A DNA stretch of 64,000 nt from Trileptium ribeirensis (taxonomy: Eukaryota > Nematoda > Enoplea > Enoplida > Thoracostomopsidae), in assembly GCA_030248225.1 (NCBI GenBank), contig JASANE010005263.1:1-64000 (forward strand), read 5' to 3'. Positions 22,040 to 32,945 of the stretch are shown one piece after another; position 1 is the first letter of the stretch, and each line of letters opens with the position of its first letter. The notes beneath the pieces are model-generated. The model worked only from the letters and a program-made list of their open reading frames with translations. It was not told where the DNA came from and did no database searches. Made by a program: the position numbers and the translations under genes.

Positions 22040-23440
22040 CATATGCGGCTTTCTTAAAAAGTTCAAAGATTGGCTTGTTGCGTGATTACGGGTGCGTTTA
22101 GAACGACTGGGTTTGATGGATTGCAAGCGCTGTTGAATATTACACCCACTGATGTATTGGCCAAGGAATTTGCGCTGAAAGAATACCACAAACTCAAATG
22201 CATGGGTCTTTGGAGTGATTATGTGATTAAAGGACGTGGGCAACTGACGATTGCTGAGGAAGCTGCCAAATATGGTCCCCTTCTGAGCATGCTTTCAGAT
22301 AGTGTTGTAGCAACATGGAATAACCAATTCTGGTTTTACGACGACTATAGCGTCGGCTCTGTGGAAAGTATTGAAATAGTACATTACACGGATGGATCTG
22401 CTATCAATAGTGGCAGTGAACTTAGCTGTGGTGGGCGTGTTTTTATTTTAAAGGAAGTATCACTATCCATCCCACTTGGTCTCCATACAACTGTTTTTCA
22501 GGCAGAGGTTATTGCTATTTGCACATGCGTACAATTTTAGAAAATAAGAAATTTAGGAATAGAAGTATCGCTATCTTCAGCGATAGTCAAGCTGCACTTA
22601 ATGCATTAGGTAATTTTCGAATCAAATCTTGGTGCGTGATAAAATACATAAAGCATCTAAATAAGGTTGGTAAGAAAAATAGGTTGAAACTAGGATGGAT
22701 TAAAGGGCATTCTGACTTGCTTGAGAATGAATTGGTCCAGTGATTAGTTAAGAAGGAATGGGACACTGTTTTTGTGAGTCCCGATTTTTGTGAGTCCCGA
22801 AACATGCATTGCTATAAGTACTGCAGTTGTTAAAACTTTCTTAACAGATAGGGACCATCAGTCAAAACGGCGGGATGGAAATATCTGCTTGCAGACCAGG
22901 TGTATCTTTAAAGAAATTGATAAAAGGAAATCAATGTTTCTATGGAAATTGCATAATAGAATGAGAATCGCCGTGCAATTTTGTGAAACATTTGAAGAAT
23001 GACGATAATAATCTGGCTAGTCCAAAGTGGGGGGGCGGGGGGCCCGGCCATTTTCGGTTGCTCCCCGGCAAAAATACAAATGCCCCCGGCTCAAAAGCCC
23101 CTGCTGAGAAAAATATACGTTAACGCGACAAAGTCCGGCAAAAACATTGGCCCCCCGGCAGGTGAGCCGCCGGCTATAATTTCCGAAGTTTGGACTAGCC
23201 AGATGATAAGTGTAGAAGGTGTGGTAAAAATTTGGAAACTGCAAAACACTTGACTTTTGAATGCAGTAGATTAAGAGAATTAAGACTGCAATTCGCTGGG
23301 TGTGAAATTTTGAATAACTCCCAACGCTATAAACTAAAATTGGCTAAATTACTAAGTTTCTGCAATAGGATTAGATATAAGATTCTTCAAACAGATTTGG
23401 GAAACAGATTTAGGAAGCTGGAAAAGACCTAGCGTCTAAC
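22040..23440 (+). mobile_element. Non-LTR retrotransposon 3' fragment with RNase H domain (I/R1/LOA-like)
   Basis: The fragment begins in the stretch after the reverse transcriptase, recognisable by ITGAFRTT and ALLNITPTDVLAKEFALK. It continues into an RNase H domain: YTDGSAINSG (first Asp), FQAEVIAIC (Glu), FSDSQAALNALG (Asp) and the weakened final motif KGHSDLLENE. A frameshift near 22,535 separates the first half (open frame 22,070-22,540) from the second (22,519-22,743), and further stops follow. The 3' part (DRDHQSK, FKEIDKR, LETAKHLTFEC) is split by a 190-bp TIR element. A related copy lies in opposite orientation at 32,282-32,812. The fragment is 5'-truncated and dead. Confidence 0.8.
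23013..23202. mobile_element. 190-bp G/C-rich TIR element inserted in the RNase H fragment
   Basis: It has perfect 14-bp terminal inverted repeats, CTGGCTAGTCCAAA (23,013-23,026) and TTTGGACTAGCCAG (23,189-23,202). It is flanked by a 5-bp target duplication, ATAAT (23,008-23,012) and ATGAT (23,203-23,207, one mismatch). The related unoccupied site at about 32,470-32,486 (minus strand) has exactly the length expected after removing the element and one duplicate. The interior is rich in runs of G and C (GGGGGGGCGGGGGGCCC). It encodes nothing. The 416-bp element at 27,642-28,057 belongs to the same family. Confidence 0.8.
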
Positions 23441-23473
23441 CAGATCATATTAACCACTCTTCTTGTCATTCAT

Positions 23474-24560
23474 TCATTGTAGAACGGTTACTATTGGCTG
23501 CATCCCAGTCCACATTGAATGGAGGCATCCCACTCGGTCTCGACGAGATAGAAAGTACGACGGAGATAAGGTGGGTTCTCTGACTTCGGCGTTACATGCC
23601 TCCAGAGGACGGGAATTTTCGATTGCTGAAACTTCCGCAACAACGGTTTGGAGCTCAGTCAAAGTTAAACAACGCTTCCACAGAGATTTTCGTACGGCAC
23701 GTTTAACTGAACTAATTAGCCGCTCGTAAAAACCTTCCCTAAAAGCCTCCCATCCACAGGAAAAGCTTAGTTACAAATTGCCAGGCGATACGCTCTGGAG
23801 CGGAATATCGTTGAATGCTGGAGCCTTTCGTCAAATGCTAGCTGCCTTGAAATTCTTGGTGTTATCGAAAACAATCATAGAGGGAGCTTCATAGATAGCA
23901 GTAAATCGTCGAAGTGCCATCAAGAATTGATTGGCGGTCGCATCCGAGACAACTTCTAGGTGTATGGTGGCAAACGTGAATAAGCAGATCCAACACTTTT
24001 CAAGCGCCGTCCAGCGAATGAAAAGTGGTCCTAAGTAATCGATACCAACGTTTTGAAAAGTATGACTTGTAAAAACGCTAAATCATGGCAGCGGAGGGCT
24101 GTCAGGGACACTAAAATGGCCGGCATCAGTACGACGGCATAGATTGCACTGCTTTAGCAACCGTTCCACTAGTGAATGGCCTTTAGTGATTTAGTACTCT
24201 AAGCGTAGTTGAGCCAGTCTTCTGTACCCCGCATGGAACAATCGTTCATGGCAGTGGAGGACGACTAAGTTGGAGAAGTTATTGATTTTCGGTACCTAGT
24301 AGTTTTAGTTCTCGTACTGGTTGAGCCAAGTTGGAATGCTCAAACCTTCCGCGACAGCGGATCAGTCCTCTGTGGTCAATAGACCCAGACGACGGACCAT
24401 CGTTGTTTTCTTACTCGGAAAGCTGTTTGAAAATGCGATTGTCTGAGTATAGTTACCCCAAGGTTGCACTGAGGCAGCTATTCCTTTTGAAGTGACCTCA
24501 ACACTCTTTAGTCTACAGAGCTTTGCAAATTTCATAACCAGTGCTGTCACACGTAACAGG
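23474..24560 (-). pseudogene. BEL/Pao integrase region
   Basis: The DDE transposase-type core is readable in pieces: VGIDYLGPLF (first Asp, near 24,040), VFDNTKNF (second Asp, near 23,865) and FYERLISSVKRAVRKSL (Glu, near 23,725). It is followed by the conserved C-terminal stretch LTELQTVVAEVSAIENSRP. A cysteine pair in KQCNLCRRTDA upstream fits the zinc-binding N-terminal domain. In-frame stops and a frameshift near 23,750-23,850 make it inactive. In life this enzyme would insert the reverse-transcribed copy into chromosomal DNA. Confidence 0.8.
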
Positions 24561-24859
24561 CGAAGCAAGCTAGAATATCTATCAGAGTCGATGATTCTAC
24601 AGACACCCGGCAATGATTCAGATGTGTAAGAACAATTCATTTCAATACTATTGGTCTTGATGCTCACAGTAGAGATGATATCGTCTTAAACATCCATGTC
24701 CAGGATGCTTAGAATAGTAAGTTCCGGCGACAAATTGGTGCTTTACCTGCAAAAATTTAGGGCCATGCTACCACAGATCGCTTTTCTGCAATGTGTTTGT
24801 ACCACTAGTTGCTAAATCAGTTTAACGTAGTGGCTGGTGATTCCACCGTGAGCCATGAT

Positions 24860-26610
24860 CACTTAGACATTATGCTGAGCAAAAACGGGTAACGCCTTCA
24901 GTGAATGAATGCCACAGCAACATACACTGGGACTCCGTCCACAGGAATCGCCGCGCAATTGTAGTTCGACAAACTTGATAAGACGACACCCAATGACTGC
25001 CGCCATGAGCTCGTGATGTGGAATTGACATGGATGTGAGGAATTGTGGGAATTGAATTGGAGCCAATCGAGCTTTCGACAATTCGTAGTGGAGGTGTCAT
25101 CCCTGTTGGTTGCTCGAAGGTAAACTGCCACTGCATACACTTTTGTGGAAGCAGCGCAGAAGCAGTGGATCTCGAATGTTTCTTCAGGAGCTTCATGCAG
25201 AGGTGTCACCATTCGAGGAATTTTGATAGAGCATATTGTGACAAAGCTTGGTTTGATATCTAGAAGCGATCGCTAATATCAGTGGGAAGGGGCTTATCCC
25301 ACGGCAACTGCAGACGCCAACTATCTTGCATGATCATTTCCCTAGCAATAATCACGAGAGCAACCAAGCCACACGGGTCGTGTGCAGATGCCACATATTA
25401 GAGCATGTGTCGTTTTGTCTCGACATCGCCTCGATGACTTACACCTATGCATAAGATTGTATCATGTTCTGGGCACCATGTGAGGCCAAGAACTATTGGG
25501 ATCGCGTCGACACCCTTGTCACTGCTCGGTTCTTGACTGCAGGATTCTTTAGAATTAGAGTACCACTCGCGTACATTCATTGAAATATCACTGAACAATC
25601 TCTGGGCATCCTTGTAGAAATCGGCAGCTTTCCGATATATTGCGACGTCCCACTATAATATCATCGACGTATAGGTTATCGGAAATATCTCCAGCAAGCA
25701 GTAGATGTCTGATTACCGCTCCTAATAAAAACACTAGGTGCTAACGCAAAAGTTACCCTGGTAAATCGCAGTGTCATCAAATTGTGGGCTAACATAATGC
25801 GTGTGTAAACTTAAGGTGAACCCGCCGACCATTCTATTCTGTCATTACCGATATTGAATCGCAAACCCTTGTTACGGAAAACAGGCTTAATTTCATTCGG
25901 TTTTTCGCTAATCGAAAATTGGCAAAATCAAATTCAAGTGCCAGAAATTAGACCTTGTGTTCGAACATAATTTTGGCGATTTCTGTTTGCAGAAATTCTG
26001 TTCCCTAATGTATTATCATTTAAATTTGGATTATGCAGTGTTCGCGAACTAATTTAATGCAAACGTGACGTCACAATCAAGTCGACAAATTTAAAAATAC
26101 GAAAAATACAAAATACGATGGTTGCCGCGGTCATTTTAAGTTTACTCGCGCATAAGTTTTGTACAATTCTTCAGCAAGAAGAAGCGTGTCACATCGCGTT
26201 CTTGTCGTTGGAGTGTTATGTGAAAAAAAATTTTTTCCACGTCGCTAACAATTGAAAGGCAAATGAAACCGTAGGAGCATGCCGCACAAGTCTTGAAGAA
26301 TAATGGGTCCGCGGAGCACGCAATCATTAAGGGTATGATTCTGATGGCTTGCTCTTGCGGAAGCATCATATACTACGCGTATGTTCGTTGTTGTTTTGTA
26401 TCTCCCGCACAACGCAATGATGAGGTATATAGTGAATCCGCTTAGAATATGATGGTTTTTCACAGTCGACAACCTCAACGACACCTTGATTCACTTGGTC
26501 TTTGATAACACTGTCGTATTCCTGAACAATGTACAGCTTATGGTTTAGCCTTTTAAGTAGTGTTCTCAAGCGTCCCAAAGCTAAACCCTGGTTAGTAGGC
26601 AAATCTGGAT
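24860..26610 (-). pseudogene. BEL/Pao reverse transcriptase and RNase H region
   Basis: The region starts with GLALGRLRTLLKRL and YDSVIKDQVNQGVVEVV. It continues with TTTNIRVVYDASARAS, LNDCVLRGPIILQDLCGMLL and the degraded first catalytic motif VSDVEKIFFHITL. The YVDD box (NLYVDDIIVG, near 25,665) is intact. GLTWCPEHDTI marks the connection region, and SMSIPHHELMAAVIGCRL the start of the RNase H part. At least four frame changes separate these pieces, so no functional polymerase is encoded. The assignment to BEL/Pao rests on these family-typical strings. Confidence 0.85.
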
Positions 26611-26744
26611 CTGCATCTTAATCACACTTCCATCAAATGATCACCACATACCTGCCATCAGCCACCAAATGCTTTCTAAAATGCTACTTCAGCTATCTCA
26701 TCGCCTTCTTGATATAGGTTGTCTTTGATAACAACGTCCTCAAG

Positions 26745-27400
26745 TTAACAAAACTGCTCATTGTTAACATTTCGCGACTGAACATCCAAACAAACCAAAG
26801 CGACGGCAGAGGCTTGAATAATATCGCTGCCTGGAACTTTATCAGCAACGACGTACCCTAATCGCGGCTGTATCAGAAATCCACCGTCAGACTGACGAAG
26901 ACTCATTGCCAACGAACTCAAAATAATAATCAACACCATTCAAATTGTCGATTTTTACTTGCTCTGGTATTAATGATCTGATAAGAACACCTGAGACAGG
27001 ATCGGATGGGCGTTGAAATTCAATAAATATTTCTGTATAGGACGCGTTATAACGCCCATCACCAGTGCAGAAATGTTAATTGAATGATAGTTAATTGGTT
27101 AATTCTAGGAATGTCAACATCAACCAGCTTATATCGCTCCGTTGCTCGCCGATTATTGGCGATCTTTGTAATTACAATTACCTCTTCGCCGGTAGTTGGT
27201 GCGGCTAGAGCATGTCGGAGGAATGTCGTAATATAGCTACGGATACTTCCCGTGTCAAAGAACACTCGAGCGACATCATCATGCTGTCTAAGTAATGAGA
27301 CGGCTGCCACCTGCATTTGAGCAGGTGAAGCGCTCATTAGCAACGTTGTACCCATACACTTCTTGTCACCAGATGCAAATGCGGTGACCACCTTCGGTAC
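26745..27400 (-). pseudogene. BEL/Pao aspartic protease region
   Basis: The open frame at 27,059-27,391 contains RVFFDTGSIRSYIT, the retropepsin active-site DTG followed by the serine/arginine typical of BEL/Pao, and LRHALAAP just after it. The downstream stretch (26,745-26,939) carries SDGGFLIQPRLGYVVADKVPGS, which normally follows the protease. The two pieces are in different frames. Confidence 0.8.
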
Positions 27401-27641
27401 TGAAGAGTGTCAAACCGCGTTACTAGAGCTGCTGTTGTCGAATGTTACAAAACAAATGCTACTATTACGACCCTCGTTCTTGCAATAGAAGCATTGGCTC
27501 GTTTGGAGCAACTTCAGACCTCATGACCTGCACCTAAGGATTTAAAGCATTTCCCTTGGAGCGCGCCCTTACGTCGAGCTATTATGACGAACATCGTACA
27601 TTTGTCGGCATAGCGATTGCCCTTACAAAAACAACACTGGA

Positions 27642-28057
27642 CCCTGGGCTCTCCAAATTGGGGGGTGGGGGGCCCTGCAATTTTTCGGTTCCCCCTGGTT
27701 CAGAACAGGTGCCCCCGGTTCATGTCCCCTGGCAAAATTTTGGGCTCCCCCGGTTCATCGCCTCTTGGAAATTTTTTTTGTTTCCAATCAGTCCAACGTA
27801 CAAAAAAATTTGATCAAAATATGCACTAAAATTTCGTTCTGAAACCAAAAATTTCTCAAATTTTATCAAAATTTGATTCAACATAGCTTTTTCTCTCCAT
27901 CAAAAGCATTTTGGCAGTGTTTCTGACACGGTTTTTTACCGTTTTTCTCTTGACAAAATGCCCCCTGGCAAAATGTGGCGCCCCCCGGTTCGGAACCAGG
28001 AGGGCCCCGTGGTTCATGCCCCCCTGGCAAAATTTTCAGCGAATGGAGAGACCAGGG
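27642..28057. mobile_element. 416-bp G/C-rich TIR element inserted in BEL/Pao gag
   Basis: The ends are imperfect inverted repeats, CCTGGGCTCTCCAAATT on the left and the complement of CCTGGTCTCTCCATTCG on the right. Inside each end lie long G or C runs and repeated phrases such as CCCCCGGTTCATG and CCCCTGGCAAAATTTT. The left 60 bp aligns with the left end of the 190-bp element at 23,013, including GGGGGGTGGGGGGCCC and TTTTCGGTT. I could not fix a target duplication. The centre is AT-rich and has no coding frame of note. Confidence 0.65.
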
Positions 28058-28585
28058 ACCATGGATTTCGATTGTGAGGACAGCGTAATCTGAGTAGCCT
28101 GGATGGGCCTAGCTTGCTTATTATGCGTAACAGAACTGTTCTGGCGCGCAAAATTGGTGTTTCGCCTGATCTCTGCTTAAACGTGTAGTAATCGCTCATT
28201 TTCCGTGCCATAATTTCGTCGTTCACCATAGAACGCAAAGTTGCTAATTTACATGGTGTTGACCCGTTACGACCGTATGGTTGTATCCGGACTATCCGAG
28301 GTAACTCCGATAAGATAATCGGGGTAAATACCTGGCCAAACATATCTTCATTAAGGCCAAGTGCCACCAAACTTCTTATGTGCTTCTAACATTCGTCGTA
28401 TATGTGCTGGCGTTTGGTAGATTCATCCATGGTATTCATTGCAACAGCTTCTCAAAATGGGCGAAAATTACTAACTCGAAATTGCCAAATCGTTCGTTGA
28501 GGGTCTCGACCACATTGTAGTTGGACACAGTCAAACGATAGTAGCGTATCACACTAAAAGCGTCCCCACGGCACTAGCTACGTAG

Positions 28586-29758
28586 CAGGGAGTAAATGGA
28601 ATTCCGGTTCCGGCGAAAATCGTGTTCCGGTTGCGGTTCCGGCAAAGGGCAAAACCATACCGGAACCGAAATTCCGGTTTAATAGTTTTGTTTGAAATTT
28701 TTCACATTTTTGCTTCATCTGTGATCCAAACATATGTAATACACATTATACAATGATCAAGCTCCAATACAACCAAGCAAAAGAAGACATTAACTAAGCA
28801 ATTTGTCGTGTAGAACGTAAGTTGGGCATATAATTTCAGTAGGAATTTTTCATAATAACCTACAGGAGTTTGTTAACAAATCAAAGCCAGGTCAATGCTT
28901 GTAGCAGCTATTTTGCACATTCAGAAGTCTGCGGGGTATGTTCGAATTAAACCGGTCCAACTCGGTAACAGAGTATGGTTTACGCAGAAGTACTTAGTGT
29001 ATGCTTTGCTAACATAAATCGCGTCAAGCACGACCCAGTGCGCTTGTAACTTGGGAAATGGAATTGAAGTAGAAGCACCAGCCTAAATTGAAGTAAACTA
29101 ACGTTATCTGTAACGCAGGCAGAAACTGCTTTCTTGGCAATGAACTGTATTTGGTGAAACTGTGCGTGTAGCATCACAGTTTATAGCATTCTGATTAGAA
29201 AATTATCATCTAACTGACGGGCACGGTTTGCCCAACGCTAGCCTAAACAGTACCTCTGTCCGCTGATCAGAAAATTACCTTCTATCTATTATTTTCTCTT
29301 AGAATCATATAAACCAATAATGTCAAGTTTCATACATAAGAACATATACATAACAAACGTATGTGTACTAAAGGGCGGCGACTGGAGACAGAGCAAAAGT
29401 GTGTATTCTACACTCCACGCGTTGTAAGTACATTCACTTTGACGCAGTATACGCAAGTGTGTATAGTGGAAGTCATTTTTTGCTCTGGGTGTCCAAAAAC
29501 CGACATATTGATCGATAAATAAACATTATTAGCTTCCTCAGTCTCTTTAAAGTTTCAGAAAGGCAATAATGTCATCGCAATACACTAAGTTTAATGTAAT
29601 GCATCTTAAAAAAAGTTTAAAAATAATGCATTTTAAATCCACTATACCTTCATTTCTTCCTTCATTGGTTTTACTATATATAAATTTCAAAGACCAGGTT
29701 CCGGTTCCGGTTTAAATGGACGGTTCCGGTTGCTGGTTCTGGTTCCGGTTATTACCTG
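28586..29758. mobile_element. hAT-type non-autonomous element (1,173 bp) with 8-bp target duplication
   Basis: It is flanked by identical 8-bp copies of CTACGTAG (28,578-28,585 and 29,759-29,766), which fit the hAT target pattern nTnnnnAn. The element starts CAGGGAGTAA and ends TTACCTG, matching the CAGGG-type hAT ends. Both subterminal zones are rich in CCGGTTCCGGTT words. The interior has no transposase frame. Removing it joins two parts of BEL/Pao gag, proving it is an insertion. A rearranged relative occupies 60,975-62,793. Confidence 0.85.
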
Positions 29759-29935
29759 CTACGTAGATACTTGTGTTTATCGACATCGGTAAGATCTGGG
29801 TTACTGTGGATTGTTGAGTCATAGTTGTCCTCGAATTCTTGCCAAAACAGCGGATCCTTGCTGAACCCTTCTATGACCAGCTGTGGCATCTTTACGGACA
29901 ATCTGGTTCGCTGCGTTGACGTATCAATTGTTGTA

Positions 29936-30148
29936 TTGGGATGTCGGAATGCAATTACATATTACTATATATAACTGCACAGATTTTACTTCTAAATGCT
30001 ATAACCTAGCTGTAACTAACATCGTAACACAAAATTTGCGCATAAGAATAGTATAGCCATACGTCACATCTACTACACATATAACCAAATTTATTTCAAT
30101 TCACGTCTCATCCATCCTTCATAGCTACGTATAGAGATTGCGGTCAAG
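29936..30148. other. Short unassigned gap between BEL/Pao and RTE-like remnants
   Basis: About 200 bp of AT-rich sequence. It may be the 3' untranslated end of the minus-strand non-LTR remnant to its right, but no poly(A) or short tandem tail is clear. Confidence 0.4.
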
Positions 30149-32260
30149 TCATATATGCAGATATAGTCCAGCTACATTGCGTCGTACTACTGTAATAAAC
30201 AAATCCTGAGAAATGTATGTCGCAACGCCTACAACAGTTTTCGAAGGTGTTAAACGCCTGTAGATATATAGATTTGACTGACCACGTCTCGCATGCATAA
30301 AGCAAGTCTGGCCTGACCGGGTTGTCGTACACTTACATCTTCGTCGCAATGCTGACGCAGCTATTCGACCATAGATGTTTTCTGAGACCGCAGTATGTAG
30401 GCCGTGCTTATGTTGTATTCCACCTTTGCATTGGCCGTTGGCGGAGGTAGCAAAAACAACAGAGACTATCTCCAAGCGTTCACCATTGCAGCTAAACAAG
30501 GGCACGGTGTTACTGCAGCAAGCCATAACCTTCGTCTTACATGAGTTCGCAAACAGGCCGACGTTAGCTGCCACTGCAGTTAGTCGGTTTAACATCGTTT
30601 GCGTAATCCAAGTAAATAATGGCCTTTTCAGTGGACAAGTATATGACACCATCTGCTTGGACTGATCGTGTGAGATCACCTAGTCGACGCCGTCGTTGAA
30701 CAAAATGAGTGACAAGATAGCACCTTGCAGAACGCCGGATTTTATCAAGAAGGCGTCACTATCGTCATTATAGATACGAACCTTGAAAAATATAGCGTAC
30801 GTCGATTGGAAAAACATTAAGCTACTTTGTGGATATATATGCCTTTTACGGCCATGAGGTTGAATAATGATGTTCGGTCGACAGAGTCAAATGCCGCTTA
30901 GAAGTCGCCAAAAGCGAGAAACGTTGGCCTTAGATATTCATGGCTAGTTTCAAGGATCATTTTCAACTGGAAACCTGATTAACGCAGCCCCGAGCTGAGC
31001 GAAATCCGGCCTGGTTCTCTGGTTGCCATGCCCAATCGGTCTTGATACTGTGACGGTTAGTCGCCACCAGTACCTTTAATCAGATTGTAGGCGACGAGAT
31101 ACCACTGTAATTGCTGCAAACTGAGCGGTCGCCTTTCTTCGTAAAAGGCAGGAGAACAAGTGTCTGCCATTCGACGGGAATTCTTTCCTGTTGCCAGATC
31201 TGATCCCCTAGGTTGAGCAAGTAATTGACCAGAACAAGACAGCCGATTATGACAAGTTCTGGTGTGATAACGTCAGCTCCTAGTGCTCTTTTGGCTTTAA
31301 GCCCTGCGATTACTTGCAAGACCTCTTCAGCTGTACATGTCTGTTCAAGTTTTGCACCGTAGAAACCAGTGAATTCCAAATTTCCGAATAAATCTTCGAT
31401 GAAGGAGGCGTCCTGTTTAGTAGCTACTTGAAGTGTTCACACAAACGTCCTGTGCTCGCTTTACATCGCTGAAGATATTACGTACCGCTTAAGCCGCGTA
31501 TCGTGTCAGGCGGAAACAGCTACTGTACATATCCGTAAGATTGTGAATAAGTCCCACTAATCACCTGTGCGGTTGGCACGATTCATGTCTTCAGCTATAG
31601 CTAGCCATTCAGCATCTCTGTCTATGTTGAGGCAATTCGCTAAGCGTTTCTTCAAGATCGATCGCATCGTAATCTGGTTTGGTCGCACTTTAGAGCACTC
31701 GGTAGCTGTAGGCAGTGATCCGCGGGAAATCCATGATGCTTTCTTGGCATGATACTTTCGCGAATAGTTTTCCAGGTAGAGTCTATGTCCTTGTCACCGC
31801 AAAGAGAAAGGCTGTGGACACTGTTGCATTGTGACAATTGGAAAGCGCTGCATCATTAGAGTCGTCCCTTCACGGTTGCTCAACATTTCCCGGAAGCCTT
31901 TCACCCATGATCAATTAGCATGCGATCTATTTGCAGTCATTTCACTCTGGGGCTCCTCCACGTTGCAGTCAGCAGTTGATAACAGTCCACAGGCATTATC
32001 GGTTCCGTGACCACACGTGAACCTGCCTAAGCTCTTTTTTTTCGATATCTAGCCTGGAGCTGAGCTAAGCGTTGAAATCACCAGCTAAGATCAGTAAGTA
32101 CGACTTGCAGCGTTCAGATAAATAGCATACAATATCTTCATAGAACCGATCTTAGTCGTCTGTAGCAGGATCACCCGTCGGAGCATAGACACTCACTACA
32201 GTCAGATTGATTGAATGAATGACAGCAACAGGGTTTAATGTAATCTGGTTGGACGCTAGC
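30149..32260 (-). mobile_element. Degraded RTE-like non-LTR retrotransposon
   Basis: Minus-strand pieces in order are: endonuclease (VYAPTGDPATDD near 32,185, AGDFNA near 32,075); reverse transcriptase (EEVLQVIAGLKAKRALGADV and KKGDRSVCSNYSGIS at 31,080-31,380); AAFDSVDR (motif A, near 30,887); and, after the polymerase, RLTAVAANVGLFANSCKTKV and VRPDLLYACETW (30,281-30,320). The last strings are typical of RTE-type elements, but the clade call is tentative. Numerous frameshifts and stops are present, and the catalytic YADD box is not recognisable. It is an old dead copy. Confidence 0.75.
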
Positions 32261-32281
32261 TCCTTTCCGGCACCCCTATCT

Positions 32282-32812
32282 GTTTGAAGAATCTACAATC
32301 TTATTCTATTCCAGAAATCTACTAATTAGGTCAATTTTAATTGATGGCCTTGGGAGCTATCCAAAATTCCATGCCCACAGAATTTCAAACTTAAATCTCT
32401 TAATTTACTGCATTAAAAAGTCAAGTGTTTTGCAGTCTCCAAATCTTTACCACGCCTTCTACACTTATAATTATCTTCAATCTTCAAAGTTTTCAAATGT
32501 TTCATAAAATTGCCGTGCCCAGTAAGAAACTGCACGGCTATTTTCATTCTGTCTTTATTCAATTTCCATAAAAACATGGATCTCTCCTTTTATCGATTTC
32601 TTTGAAGAAACAGCTAGTCCGCAAGCAGTTGTTTCCATCGCACCACTTTGACTGATGGTCCCTATATGAACAGTCTTTTAAGAAAGCCTTACCAATTGTA
32701 TTACTTATAAGAATACAAGGTTCGGGACTCACAAACGCAATGTCTGATCCCTTCTTAGCCAGCCTATCAGCCACTTCATTCCCAAACAATCCAGAATGTC
32801 TTTTAACTCTCT
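32282..32812 (-). mobile_element. Second copy of the RNase H non-LTR 3' fragment, opposite orientation
   Basis: On the minus strand, the end of the RNase H domain is better preserved than in the copy at 22,040 (KRHSGLFGNEVADRLAKKGSD). It is followed by SPEPCILISN, YRDHQSKWCDGNNC and FKEIDKR, then the CETFE.ED..KCRRRGKDLETAKHLT-like tail. It stops abruptly at a C-rich low-complexity tract. This copy lacks the 190-bp TIR element and so shows the empty insertion site. Confidence 0.8.
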
Positions 32813-32816
32813 AAAG

Positions 32817-32945
32817 TCCCCCCCCCCTCCCCCAAACCCAAACACCCAACCACCCACACACCCAAAAAAAAACCAAACCAAAAAATCAAGCTATCTCCTC
32901 AAGGGTGGTAAGGGGCCCTAATTTCCCCCCCCCCACCCCCCCCCT
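32817..32945. repeat. C-rich low-complexity tract
   Basis: Runs of C are interrupted by A (CCCAAACCCAAAC, CCACCCACACACCC), and a second run of 12 or more C lies near 32,930. It is similar in texture to 53,366-53,440. It sits exactly at the broken end of a retroelement fragment. Confidence 0.7.

Larger units (their letters stand above)
23460..29935 (-). mobile_element. Degraded BEL/Pao LTR retrotransposon with nested insertions
   Basis: Reading leftward on the minus strand there are gag, zinc-knuckle, protease, reverse transcriptase, RNase H and integrase sequences in the BEL/Pao order. They are broken by many frameshifts and stops. Two DNA elements sit inside the gag part (28,586-29,758 and 27,642-28,057). 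No long terminal repeats were recognised at either edge. The integrase end abuts the RNase H non-LTR fragment, and the gag start lies near 29,935. The individual parts are listed separately. Confidence 0.85.
27410..29935 (-). pseudogene. BEL/Pao gag with zinc knuckles, split by two insertions
   Basis: On the minus strand the first segment (29,935-29,767) reads MPQLVIEGFSKDPLFWQEFE and SNPDLTDVDKHKYL. It resumes beyond the hAT-type element at 28,577 with VIRYYRLTVSNYNVVETLNE. A third segment (28,370-28,064) has ALGLNEDMFGQVFTPIILSELP. After the second insertion come cysteine-rich knuckles (CCFCKGNRYADKC near 27,610 and CFYCKNEGRNSSIC near 27,470). In BEL/Pao elements gag forms the particle and the knuckles bind RNA. 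The frame is lost several times. Confidence 0.75.

Noticed and set aside
22999..23253. An open frame crossing the 190-bp TIR element as a gene
   Set aside because: The frame is made by G/C runs of the inserted element and is absent from the empty paralogous site.
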